Of a stretch of DNA of 64,000 bases, positions 24,568 through 32,446 are shown in pieces. The stretch spans positions 1 to 64,000 of the forward strand of contig NZ_QTVN01000014.1 of the NCBI RefSeq assembly GCF_003460605.1, given 5' to 3'. Each line of letters begins with the position of its first letter. Position 1 is the first letter of the stretch. Below the pieces are notes generated by a model. That model ran no database searches. It was not told the DNA's origin and saw only the letters and a program-made list of their open reading frames with translations. A program made the position numbers and the translations under genes. Origin of the DNA: Ruminococcus sp. AF31-8BH. GTDB lineage: Bacteria; Bacillota; Clostridia; Lachnospirales; Lachnospiraceae.

Positions 24568-26850
24568 ATGACTGAAAAACAGCAATATCTTCTGAAATTG
24601 TTTCGGGAGATTGACGAAATGTGTAAAAAGCATAACCTGAGATATGTAATGGCCGGAGGCAGTCTCATCGGTGTGGCGCGAAACGAAGGCTTTATTCCCT
24701 GGGATGACGATGTGGATATCTATATGCCAAGAGACGACTGGAACAAGCTGGTGGAGCTATCCGACCAGGTGCTTCCTCCAAATCGTGCGTTCCAGTGTGT
24801 GGATGTGGACAGAAGCTATACCAATACGTTCCCGAGGTATGCCTCTACAGACACCTGTGCCATTCACAGACACCAGATCATCGGAAAGGACAAGGCAGGA
24901 GAGATCATTGACGTACTGACTTTGGATCCTATTCCGGATGACGACAGGGAATACGAAAAATACAGAACACACCTGATGATCTATTCAGATCTGATCAACA
25001 TAGCAGTGGTGTACGGAAACCGTTACGAGGTACCGGTTCATCTGTATCTGAAATATCTTTTTTCCTATCTCTTCCTTGGAAAAGAGAGAACCTTGAAAAA
25101 GCTGGAAAAAATCATGTTTTCCTACAAAGAAGAGGAATGCAGCCGCTATGCAATGCGCTGGGGCGGCTGTCCCTTCCTGTTTGATAAGGACATGATGTTC
25201 CCTGTTAAATACGGCAGATTTGAGGGCGTAGATGTAATGATCCCCAATAAAGTCAGTGATTACCTGATCTGGCATTACGGGGATGAATGGTCCTACATTC
25301 CCCCTCACGGGGAAAGAGAATCTCATGACGCAGTGGAATGTCACCATATGAATTATGAGGAATTCCGAAAAGAATATATGCCTAAGCTGGATACCTTCCG
25401 TCTGCGAAAAGATGCGGTGTTCCGCAAGCTTTACTACATGGCCACTGCAAAACGCTCCCACAGGCTCATACGCAAAAGACAGGAGCTGTTAGGGGAGGCT
25501 ACTGCCCAGGATCTGATGAATAGGCTGGAGCAAAAGAAGGTTTCGCTGGAAGCTCTTCTGGAAAAAAGAGATTTCCATACTCTGAATCAGATTTTCGGAG
25601 ATTACTTCCGGGTGCAGCTTAGCGCAGATTTTATCGGAAGAGAAGAATTTGTGCATATTTATAATTTCTATCATCCGGTTCTTATTGATATAAAGGAAGA
25701 GGTTTTTATGGCAGCTATGCTGACCCTTCTTTATTCCGAGAAGGTGTCCAAGGCATACAGAATGCTCAGAGTCCGGGAAAAGCTGCAGGGGCTTTCTCCT
25801 GCCATGGAGGCACTTTTACAGGATATTCTTATCTTCAGAAGTGGGGCCTGCCACTACGAATTTGGTGAAAACAGACCAGCAGAGTGGGAAATGGATCAGC
25901 TTCTGGAAAAATATCCGGACAATCCTTCCTTTCTGAAGTTTAAGATCCGCTTTCTGATGGAAAGGGCAAAGAAAGAGAAGCCTTCAGAAGAAGCGGAAGA
26001 ATTTCTTTCCCATTGTCTGGAGCTGTTTCCTGAGGATGGATATTTCCTGAAATACAAGGGAGACCTGCTGTGGCTGCAGGGAAAATGCCGTGAGGCACTT
26101 GATGTGTATGTGGCTGTGAGAAGCAAAACCACCAACGGAATGACTCAGCTGGAGCTGAATAAATTCCTGAAAGAACATAAAATGCTTGCTATGGGAACCT
26201 GCAAGAGCCTGGTAGAAAAGGGAAAAGTACAAGAAGCAGTGGAGCTTGCCGCATTGTGGAAGCAGCTTTTGCCGGAGGATGAGAGCATTGACGGATATTT
26301 CTGCCTGATGAAGCTGGAAGGCCTGAACAGACCGGAGGAAATCAGGGAATTTCTAAAAGATATAAAAGAAAAGCTTTTGCAGGGAAAATCAGAAAAAACA
26401 GGAAAGCTTAAAATTGAAAATATGGTTTACCTGGATATATGCGCATACGGGGCAGAAAAGCTTGGATTTTCCAAAAAACTGGCTAAGCTCGGTACAGAGC
26501 TGCTTTATACAGAGGATATGCAAAAGCTGGAAGAGCTTCTTTCTCAAGCCCTGGAGCAGGAGAGGAAAGAAGAATGTAAGCCTGCAGCTTCTCTCATAGC
26601 AGGAGATATTCTTTATAAACAGGGAAAAACCTGTGAGGCCTTTTCTTATTACAGAAAGGCACTGAAAAAAGATGCCCCTGAATATGTCCGTATAGAAGGA
26701 GCAGACAGGGTGCTGAAGGATTTGAAGGACGGAAGCAGCTATATCCGCTCCTTTGGAAGAAAGCAGGACCTCACGGAATTTCTGGATGCATGGCTTGGCA
26801 AATACGAAAGCCTGGAAGAAATCAAAGAACTGTTAAAGGCGATTGTCTGA
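24568..26850 (+). CDS. LicD-family phosphotransferase with long helical-repeat C-terminus
   Basis: A 760-residue protein. The N-terminal 270 residues are a LicD domain with the GGSLIGVARNEGFIPWDDDV signature (residues 31-50, then DIYM), the nucleotidyltransferase-type Asp cluster. LicD proteins attach phosphocholine or other phospho-substituents to surface glycans. The remainder (about 290-760) is helical with TPR-like repeats (for example FLKYKGDLLWLQGKCREALDV split over two helices) and could scaffold protein partners. AGAGGAAAG precedes the ATG. The next gene begins close to its stop. The donor substrate is unknown; no choline uptake or CDP-choline genes are in view. Confidence 0.87.
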   Translation: MTEKQQYLLKLFREIDEMCKKHNLRYVMAGGSLIGVARNEGFIPWDDDVDIYMPRDDWNKLVELSDQVLPPNRAFQCVDVDRSYTNTFPRYASTDTCAIHRHQIIGKDKAGEIIDVLTLDPIPDDDREYEKYRTHLMIYSDLINIAVVYGNRYEVPVHLYLKYLFSYLFLGKERTLKKLEKIMFSYKEEECSRYAMRWGGCPFLFDKDMMFPVKYGRFEGVDVMIPNKVSDYLIWHYGDEWSYIPPHGERESHDAVECHHMNYEEFRKEYMPKLDTFRLRKDAVFRKLYYMATAKRSHRLIRKRQELLGEATAQDLMNRLEQKKVSLEALLEKRDFHTLNQIFGDYFRVQLSADFIGREEFVHIYNFYHPVLIDIKEEVFMAAMLTLLYSEKVSKAYRMLRVREKLQGLSPAMEALLQDILIFRSGACHYEFGENRPAEWEMDQLLEKYPDNPSFLKFKIRFLMERAKKEKPSEEAEEFLSHCLELFPEDGYFLKYKGDLLWLQGKCREALDVYVAVRSKTTNGMTQLELNKFLKEHKMLAMGTCKSLVEKGKVQEAVELAALWKQLLPEDESIDGYFCLMKLEGLNRPEEIREFLKDIKEKLLQGKSEKTGKLKIENMVYLDICAYGAEKLGFSKKLAKLGTELLYTEDMQKLEELLSQALEQERKEECKPAASLIAGDILYKQGKTCEAFSYYRKALKKDAPEYVRIEGADRVLKDLKDGSSYIRSFGRKQDLTEFLDAWLGKYESLEEIKELLKAIV

Positions 26851-26869
26851 GGAAAGGAAAACAGGTACA

Positions 26870-28030
26870 TTGAACAAAGAACAGCAGGTGCTGCTTTCTC
26901 TTCTTGAAGAAGTGGACAGGCTTTGCACGAAAAATAAAATTGAATACTATCTGGCACCACGTCTGGCGGTACACGCAGTGTATGGGGACGAGATGCCAAA
27001 AAGCCCTCTGGCAGGAGGAATTTTGATGAAGCTGTCTGATATGGAGCGGTTTCGCCTTGCATACCTTAAGGAAGAAAGGAAGGACAGAGCCCTGGAATCC
27101 ATGTATGAGAATAAGCGCTTTCCCGGATTTTTCCTACGGTATGAGGACAAAAATTCCCTGTGCTTTCGAATGGACGAGGGACGAAATTACGAATATCCGG
27201 GAATCGGGATTGACATTTATCCCCTTAGAGGAAAGGAAAGCTCAAGGAAGCTCCATTTGTGGCTGCGCTGCCTGGAAATGGGCTGGATCCAGTTTTGCGA
27301 CGGGCGTTCCCAGGAATTTACCTGGAAGGAGAAGCTGTGCAAGCTTCCTGTGGCAATTCTTATGGTTGGCGGAAGAGGCAGGCTTTCCAAATATCTGTAT
27401 CAAAAGCTTTATGAAAACCAGAAGGAATGTAAGGGAAAAGACTATGTAGTCCGTCTCAAGGGCGCCACCTTGTATTACCCGAAAAAAATATTTGAAAAAA
27501 CCAGAAGAGTAGAGCTGGAAGGAGTATCCTTAAGTGTGCCTGATGCAGTGGATCCCTATCTGAAAATCTGGTTTGGAAAGGGCTACATGAATAAGCTGAC
27601 GGAGCCCTATATTCCCTCTATGACGGTTATCACAAGCACCAATATTCCCTGCCGGGAGTTTCTTGCCAAGTATTCCGGGCAGGTTAAGACTCTTGTGAAG
27701 GAGAGACGGGATCAGTACAACAAAGACAGAAAAGGGCGAAAATCCCGTGAATATCTGGACTGGTCCTGGAATTATGTGAAGCTGAAGGGCGAAGGGGTGA
27801 ATCTGGCAGAGGTTTACGCACGAAAAAAGGAATATCTTCTCAACCTTATGGAAAACAGGGATTACCCCAGGCTGTCAGAGGAATTGAAGGACTATGACAA
27901 AATCATGAAGAAATATCTGGAAGCTGGTGAGCTTTATGCGCCGGATCAGGAAATTTTTCAGATTTATTTACAGCTTCTTTTGGCTACAGGTAAAAAGGGC
28001 TTGCTAAATAAGATTAAAAAATTCAGCTGA
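26870..28030 (+). CDS. Degenerate LicD-like protein
   Basis: A 386-residue relative of LicD. Its first residues, LNKEQQVLLSLLEEVDRLC, align with MTEKQQYLLKLFREIDEMC of the upstream protein; this is why I place the start at the TTG at 26870, after GAGGAAAGG, rather than at a TTG nine codons earlier. The Gly-Gly-Ser and Trp-Asp-Asp-Asp signature of active LicD enzymes is not conserved: the corresponding region reads LAGGILMKLSDMERF. GIGIDIYPL is kept. It may be a non-catalytic partner of the LicD protein encoded just before it, or have another specificity. It is the last gene of the operon and is followed by a large terminator. Confidence 0.72.
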   Translation: MNKEQQVLLSLLEEVDRLCTKNKIEYYLAPRLAVHAVYGDEMPKSPLAGGILMKLSDMERFRLAYLKEERKDRALESMYENKRFPGFFLRYEDKNSLCFRMDEGRNYEYPGIGIDIYPLRGKESSRKLHLWLRCLEMGWIQFCDGRSQEFTWKEKLCKLPVAILMVGGRGRLSKYLYQKLYENQKECKGKDYVVRLKGATLYYPKKIFEKTRRVELEGVSLSVPDAVDPYLKIWFGKGYMNKLTEPYIPSMTVITSTNIPCREFLAKYSGQVKTLVKERRDQYNKDRKGRKSREYLDWSWNYVKLKGEGVNLAEVYARKKEYLLNLMENRDYPRLSEELKDYDKIMKKYLEAGELYAPDQEIFQIYLQLLLATGKKGLLNKIKKFS

Positions 28031-28068
28031 TGTAGAAGCGAAAGCTTCAGGCAGACATATCGCGAAGC

Positions 28069-28115
28069 GACTGCGTTCATGAGCAAGTAACGAAGTGGAC
28101 CTGGAATGTCCGCTC
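28069..28115 (+). repeat. Dispersed intergenic hairpin repeat, copy B
   Basis: Shares GACTGCGTTCATGAGCAAGT with copy C. The terminal hairpin is GTGGAC / GTCCGC here, keeping pairing while changing bases relative to copy A. A GAAGC-GAAA-GCTTC tetraloop hairpin lies just upstream (28035-28048). Confidence 0.75.
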
Positions 28116-28122
28116 TACACAT

Positions 28123-28187
28123 CCCCGGATGAGAGGACGAAATGTCGAAAAAGCATGGAAGTCCTCGAATATCCGGGGCTTTTTTTG
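28123..28187 (+). terminator. Large intrinsic terminator closing the polymer operon
   Basis: CCCCGGAT pairs with ATCCGGGG, with an inner GAGGAC / GTCCTC stem, followed by seven T. Confidence 0.9.
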
Positions 28188-28301
28188 CCCAAAATGTTCC
28201 CAAAATGCGCTTTGTGATTAAAAAGCTGAGGAATGTGCAACTACGTCCTTTTTTGGCTTTGTCCTGTTATAATAAAGCCTGTCACAAATCTGGAGGGAAA
28301 A

Positions 28302-28955
28302 ATGAGAAAAAAGAGAACTTCTGTTGTTCATCGGATCTGCACTCTGGTCGGATCCCTCTTCTGTTTCATTCTGATTCCACTTCTGCTTATCAACTGTACC
28401 CTTATTATCAAAAGCATTACAAACAAAAATGAGGTGCCGGATATTGGCGGAATATTTCCCATGGTTATCCTGACAGATAGTATGAATCCCCAGCTGGCTT
28501 CCGGAGATCTGGTGATCTGCCGCAAAGTAAATGCCAGAAATATAAAGACAGGGGATGTAATCTGTTTCTATGACCCTGAGGGAAACGGGACGGCTACCGT
28601 TACACACAGAGTGACAGAAATCATTACAGATGAGACGGGCGCCCTTGCCTGGAAAACAAAAGGCGACGCCAACAATACAGAAGATGAAAAGCCGGTAAGA
28701 AGCGAAAATCTGGCAGGGATTTACTGCTGGCGGCTTCCCGGACTTGGAAATACGGCAATGTTTATGCAGAGCACAAAAGGAATACTGTTATGTGTGGTTT
28801 GTCCTTTGCTTTTGATGGCAGCTTATGATAAAAGCTGTGATCTGAGACAGAAAAAAGAGAAGGAAAAAAGTACAGAAGCATTGCTGGCAGAACTGGATGT
28901 CCTGCGGGCAGAACGAGAAGAAAAGTTAGGATTGAAGGGAGAATGCAAATTATGA
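28302..28955 (+). CDS. sipW: Signal peptidase I, SipW (ER) type
   Basis: A 217-residue membrane signal peptidase. An N-terminal membrane segment (about 8-34) is followed by the catalytic Ser60 in the DSMNP motif and by His102 in VTHRV, where bacterial-type enzymes have Lys; this marks the archaeal/ER-like SipW class. A second hydrophobic segment lies near 160-180. By family knowledge SipW-type enzymes process TasA-like matrix proteins. I use ATG 28302 with GGAGGGAAAA before it; the longer frame from 28233 has no ribosome site. The stop overlaps the next start in an ATGA, indicating translational coupling to its substrate gene. Confidence 0.92.
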   Translation: MRKKRTSVVHRICTLVGSLFCFILIPLLLINCTLIIKSITNKNEVPDIGGIFPMVILTDSMNPQLASGDLVICRKVNARNIKTGDVICFYDPEGNGTATVTHRVTEIITDETGALAWKTKGDANNTEDEKPVRSENLAGIYCWRLPGLGNTAMFMQSTKGILLCVVCPLLLMAAYDKSCDLRQKKEKEKSTEALLAELDVLRAEREEKLGLKGECKL

Positions 28956-29674
28956 TGAAAAACAAAGCAATGCGGATTGCAGCAGGAGCCGGTGTGACCA
29001 CTTTATTGACCATGAGCGTGATTTCAGGATCGTTTGCCAAGTATATTACAAGCGGAACCGGCACAGACAGTGCCAGAGCGGCGAAATTCGGAGTGACTGT
29101 CACTGCAAACGGGACGATGTTTGCAAGTGAGTATGCCACTGATGATGAGGCAGTTGGAACTATTGCGAAATCAGTTATAAGTAGTGGCGGAGAGGATGAC
29201 CACGTAGTTGCACCGGGGACCAAAGGGGAACTGCTGAATGCCACGATTACCGGAAAGCCAGAGGTTGCGGTGAAGGTATCCTATGAGCCTACACTGACTT
29301 TAAATGGGTGGGAGTATACAGATGAGGAGAGTGCGTCGTCAGAGTATTTTCCAATTATTTTCAAGGTTGGGGATAAAAAATACGGTATGAAGGGTGTTAA
29401 GGATTCAACAGGAGCAGCGATTGCAAATGGAAGTTCCAGTATAGCTGAATTGAAAACAGCTGTTGAAAATGCAATCAAGGCATATTCTAAAAATTATGCT
29501 GCAAATACAGATCTGTCTGGAATCGGTGCGGATGGTTTTGTCAACGTCTCCTGGGAGTGGGCATACAACGGAAACAGCGATGAGAAGGATACATATCTGG
29601 GCAATCAGGCAGCAGCAAACAAAGCCTCCACAGTGGAGCTGAGCATGAAAACAACGGTAACTCAGATTGACTAA
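28952..29674 (+). CDS. TasA/camelysin-like exported protein (SipW-dependent)
   Basis: A 240-residue secreted protein. The start MMKNKAMRIAAGAG leads into a hydrophobic segment and ends GSFAKYITSG, the AKY-type cleavage region of SipW substrates. The mature part is beta-rich with a repeated APGTKGEL / VKVSYEP pattern and FVNVSWEWAYNGN with DKEDTYLGNQAA, which recurs in the next gene product as RWAYERGKDEEDTFFGNKA. TasA-family proteins form extracellular fibres. ATG 28952 is chosen because it is coupled to the sipW stop (ATGA) and AAGGGAG is ten bases upstream. Confidence 0.85.
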   Translation: MMKNKAMRIAAGAGVTTLLTMSVISGSFAKYITSGTGTDSARAAKFGVTVTANGTMFASEYATDDEAVGTIAKSVISSGGEDDHVVAPGTKGELLNATITGKPEVAVKVSYEPTLTLNGWEYTDEESASSEYFPIIFKVGDKKYGMKGVKDSTGAAIANGSSSIAELKTAVENAIKAYSKNYAANTDLSGIGADGFVNVSWEWAYNGNSDEKDTYLGNQAAANKASTVELSMKTTVTQID

Positions 29675-30566
29675 ACAAAAATTCCTGCTCCTGTTGTGCA
29701 TGCTTCTTCTGGTTTCCTGGTGGAATAAAAATTCCAAAGAAAATGTGCGTCATGGGAATGTTATCTGCCTTACAGAAGGAAAAAGCATAAATGCAAGGAG
29801 CAAATCTGCAGTCAGGGAGGGCATTCTTAAAAACAGTGAGACGGCAAAAGAAGATGGGAGTGCAAAGGCAGCAGAAGGTTTTCAGACCTGGGATGAACGG
29901 CAGATCTGGACAACAGATACTGCTGTTCAGATCTTTCAGACTGGAGACAGAAACCAGGCCGGGGAGCTTACTGTGCAAAGCGAAAGTCAGGACAAGGTGA
30001 TTGCCCCCGGAACCAGCGGAGCCTACACCTTTTTTCTTCAAAACACGGGAAAAACAAAAATGGATTATAAGGTTTGGCTGAAAGCCGGCTGGGACATGGA
30101 AGCACTCAAAAGTCCCCTTGAACTAAGGCTGGCAGGGGAAAATGGATGGCTTGTAGGAAGTCAGGATGGGTGGAGCAGTCCGGAACAGATGGACAGGTTT
30201 CTTCAGGAAGGCTCTCTTCTTTCCGGAGAAAAGAAGAAATACATCCTTTACTGGCGATGGGCTTACGAGCGCGGGAAAGATGAAGAGGACACCTTCTTTG
30301 GAAACAAAGCAGAGGACACCCTTCATACCATTGTAATCCATACAGAAGCCGCCCAGAGCATTTCCGGCAATACAGGAGAAGGGGAGCCTGAAAAGAAAAG
30401 TAGCCAGAACAGTGAACAAACCGAACACAGGAATTCTGTGAAAACAGCAGATCACATGTCACCTGGAAGCTGGCTTACAGCATTAGTATTTACCGCACCT
30501 GTTATCACCATGTGCATAATCCTTATATGGTTTCGAAAGAGGTGCAGCTATGATAGAAAACAATAA
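29667..30566 (+). CDS. Exported TasA-like domain protein with C-terminal membrane anchor
   Basis: A 299-residue protein starting at TTG 29667, overlapping the previous stop by eight bases; the ribosome site is weak, so coupling is likely. It has an N-terminal hydrophobic signal (KFLLLLCMLLLVSW), a TasA-like beta domain (APGTSGAYTFFLQNTGKTKM, then WRWAYERGKDEEDTFFGNKA), a Ser/Glu-rich spacer and a C-terminal membrane helix (about 270-290) followed by basic residues. This layout is that of a surface-displayed adaptor, possibly anchoring a fibre of the preceding protein to the membrane, as TapA does for TasA in Bacillus. That analogy is mine. Confidence 0.72.
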   Translation: MTKQKFLLLLCMLLLVSWWNKNSKENVRHGNVICLTEGKSINARSKSAVREGILKNSETAKEDGSAKAAEGFQTWDERQIWTTDTAVQIFQTGDRNQAGELTVQSESQDKVIAPGTSGAYTFFLQNTGKTKMDYKVWLKAGWDMEALKSPLELRLAGENGWLVGSQDGWSSPEQMDRFLQEGSLLSGEKKKYILYWRWAYERGKDEEDTFFGNKAEDTLHTIVIHTEAAQSISGNTGEGEPEKKSSQNSEQTEHRNSVKTADHMSPGSWLTALVFTAPVITMCIILIWFRKRCSYDRKQ

Positions 30567-31179
30567 CAATAATCGCAAAAAAAGAAAACTGCGTCTGGAT
30601 GCAGCTCGGGTTTCGCGGATGACACTGTCACGTATAATACGGCTTTCATCACTGACGCCGCCACTTATGGCGCTTCTGTCCTTTATGCTTTTGCTGGTGG
30701 CGCTTCCCACAGATATTTACGCCAAATACATTTTGCTGGCTGTTGAGGATTCCAACATGAAGGTGGCAGGATTTGAGCATAAGGTGTCCATCTGTCCGGA
30801 AGGAGAGCTGCCAGAGACTTGGGCACCTGGCAGCCAAGCCATATATTCCATTCTGGTATCCAATCAAAGCACCAATGGCATCAGCCAGACCAGCCAGACC
30901 TACAGAATAGAGGTTGTTACCGCAGGGACACTCCCTCTGCGCTGTACCCTTTTGGAAGAAAGCGAATGGGAAGGAAGCTGGAAGGAAATAGCATCATTTC
31001 AGGAAAGCCCTCAGGAGAAAACCCACATTTTTCAGACAGACGATATGCTGCTTTCGGAAGGCTGCTCTACAGAACATGAATACCGGCTGATGGTTTCGTG
31101 GGAGGATGCCTGCCAGTGGGAACCTATGGACACAGAGGATTTTATCAGGATCAATGTGAATATGGAGCAGAAGGATTGA
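30550..31179 (+). CDS. Exported protein of the SipW operon
   Basis: A 209-residue protein with a long basic head (MIENNNNNRKKRKLRLDAAR), a hydrophobic segment and a DIYAKYILLA stretch resembling the AKY cleavage region of SipW substrates. The mature part is beta-rich with a WAPGSQAIYSILVSNQ segment parallel to the APGTSGAYTF strand of the two preceding proteins. The overlap of 17 bases with the upstream gene shows co-translation. The role is unknown; a minor fibre subunit is a fair guess. Confidence 0.72.
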   Translation: MIENNNNNRKKRKLRLDAARVSRMTLSRIIRLSSLTPPLMALLSFMLLLVALPTDIYAKYILLAVEDSNMKVAGFEHKVSICPEGELPETWAPGSQAIYSILVSNQSTNGISQTSQTYRIEVVTAGTLPLRCTLLEESEWEGSWKEIASFQESPQEKTHIFQTDDMLLSEGCSTEHEYRLMVSWEDACQWEPMDTEDFIRINVNMEQKD

Positions 31180-31199
31180 GAAACAGGAAGGTAAAACTC

Positions 31200-31619
31200 G
31201 TGAAAAAATTTTACTTTGCAAAAGGGCAGGTACCAGGCGCAGCTTTTCTTCTGGCAATGGGAGCCGGCATATTTTTTACCTGCCAGCTTCAAACTGTTTG
31301 CGCAAAATACCAGTACCAGGAATCCCGGATTGATATCATACATTCAGCTAAAATAGGAAATGACAGCACTACGGACACAGTGCAGAACGCCGACATAGTG
31401 CAGGCTGCCGACACTGCGCAGAATGCAGACATAGTGCAGGACGCCGACACTGCGCAGAATGCAGATATGCTGCAGAGCACCGATGTAATTCAGCCATCAG
31501 ATTTTAGAGAGACACCTGCAGCCTTCTTCGATGGAACCACCTTGGAGAAAGAAGACATGGTGGATTACGGATTTGTTTCAGAAGTAAATGAAATTCCAAC
31601 CAGTCCGTTCCATGACTAG
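31200..31619 (+). CDS. Small exported repeat protein, last gene of SipW operon
   Basis: A 139-residue protein starting at GTG 31200, with AGGAAGG at correct distance; the longer frame from 31098 overlaps the previous gene without a ribosome site. It has a hydrophobic segment (about 10-28) ending CAKYQYQ, an AKY signal again. Three near-identical 12-residue repeats follow (QNADIVQAADTA and variants), encoded by 36-base DNA repeats at 31379-31488, which could expand or contract. The C-terminus is short and acidic. The stop codon lies in the left arm of the 164-bp inverted-repeat element, so the native end of the gene may have been replaced. Confidence 0.68.
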   Translation: MKKFYFAKGQVPGAAFLLAMGAGIFFTCQLQTVCAKYQYQESRIDIIHSAKIGNDSTTDTVQNADIVQAADTAQNADIVQDADTAQNADMLQSTDVIQPSDFRETPAAFFDGTTLEKEDMVDYGFVSEVNEIPTSPFHD

Positions 31620-31779
31620 TGTGTCGACAAGTTGATTCTTGTAACAATCTTGCAGGATAAATTTTTTATTTCAAGGCGGAGGAAGGAGGCGTAGCGGTGG
31701 CTACGGCGACCGACGACAACGCAGAAATAAGAAATTTAGACGCAAGATTGTTCTAGAAATCAACTTGTCGGCACACTAG
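31616..31779. mobile_element. MITE-like element with long terminal inverted repeats
   Basis: The 164-bp element has arms starting CTAGTGTG at both ends, with matching CGACAAGTTGATT, AACAATCTTGC and AAATTT-TTATTTC blocks over about 58 bases (a few mismatches). The centre carries a perfect CGTAGC-GGTG-GCTACG hairpin (31690-31705). It encodes no protein. It looks like a non-autonomous transposable element or a large structured repeat. The left end contains the stop codon of the preceding gene. Confidence 0.75.
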
Positions 31780-31796
31780 GAATGGGATTAAAATCT

Positions 31797-31843
31797 GACT
31801 GCGTTCATGAGCAAGTAGCGAATCGGATTGCGAATGTCCGCTT
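31797..31843 (+). repeat. Dispersed intergenic hairpin repeat, copy C
   Basis: It starts GACTGCGTTCATGAGCAAGT like copy B and continues AGCGAATCGGATTGCGAAT like copy A. The hairpin is CGGAT / GTCCG. It follows the MITE-like element by 17 bases. The rest of the gap to 31961 is AT-rich with no further structure that I can support. Confidence 0.75.
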
Positions 31844-31961
31844 TACTAACAAAAGTTTTAACTATGTTTAACATTGGTAATACATAAAATTTAACATAAG
31901 CTTCTATAATTATTTACAAGAACAAAGAGAAATGTGGATGTTAGTTAAGGAGGCTTTTGTT

Positions 31962-32336
31962 ATGAAAAAGGCATTGGCAAAAATACAGAAAACAGAGATC
32001 AATACGTATATAGATGAGTTTGTAAAAGCAAGACAGAAATACTTCACCGATGGCCAGGAGTGGCTTGAAGCAAAGGTTACAGATGAGAAAATATACGTCC
32101 AGATTGACCGGAAGCAGCTGGAAGAAGAGCTGGATGACATGATAAAAATAAGCCTGCAGTTTGGCAAGGTACTTCCTCTGGAAATGAAGATTCAGGTACG
32201 AAAGGTTGCCGGCGGAGCAGAAATCAGCTACATGGACAACGGTGCTGGAAGCTGGAGATGCGGCCGGATCTATGCACCGGAGAAAGCTGGAAGCGCAGTT
32301 TCTGCGGAAAAAAGATGGGGTGTACAGATTGCATAA
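31962..32336 (+). CDS. Hypothetical cytoplasmic protein
   Basis: A 124-residue protein with a strong AAGGAGG site before ATG 31962; the upstream ATG at 31932 has none. It is mostly alpha/beta with no signal peptide, membrane segment or known motif (MKKALAKIQKTEINTYIDEF at the start, KIYVQIDRKQLEEELDDM in the middle). It stands alone before eutJ. Not recognised; real coding status is supported by the ribosome site and codon pattern. Confidence 0.6.
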   Translation: MKKALAKIQKTEINTYIDEFVKARQKYFTDGQEWLEAKVTDEKIYVQIDRKQLEEELDDMIKISLQFGKVLPLEMKIQVRKVAGGAEISYMDNGAGSWRCGRIYAPEKAGSAVSAEKRWGVQIA

Positions 32337-32446
32337 TGTGATAGACTTAAAATAAACAAACGGGTATGTTTTTATTGCATTTTCCCCTGTATTCTTTTAC
32401 AATCATAAGTAGAATAAATAAGGAAAAAGGAAAACGGAGCTGGAAA

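Noticed and set aside
28142..28432. 96-codon frame starting at ATG 28142
   Set aside because: Begins inside a terminator loop and runs over the sipW start in another frame.
30106..30462. Minus-strand frames over the SipW operon
   Set aside because: They overlap plus-strand genes that have coupled starts and conserved segments; no ribosome sites.
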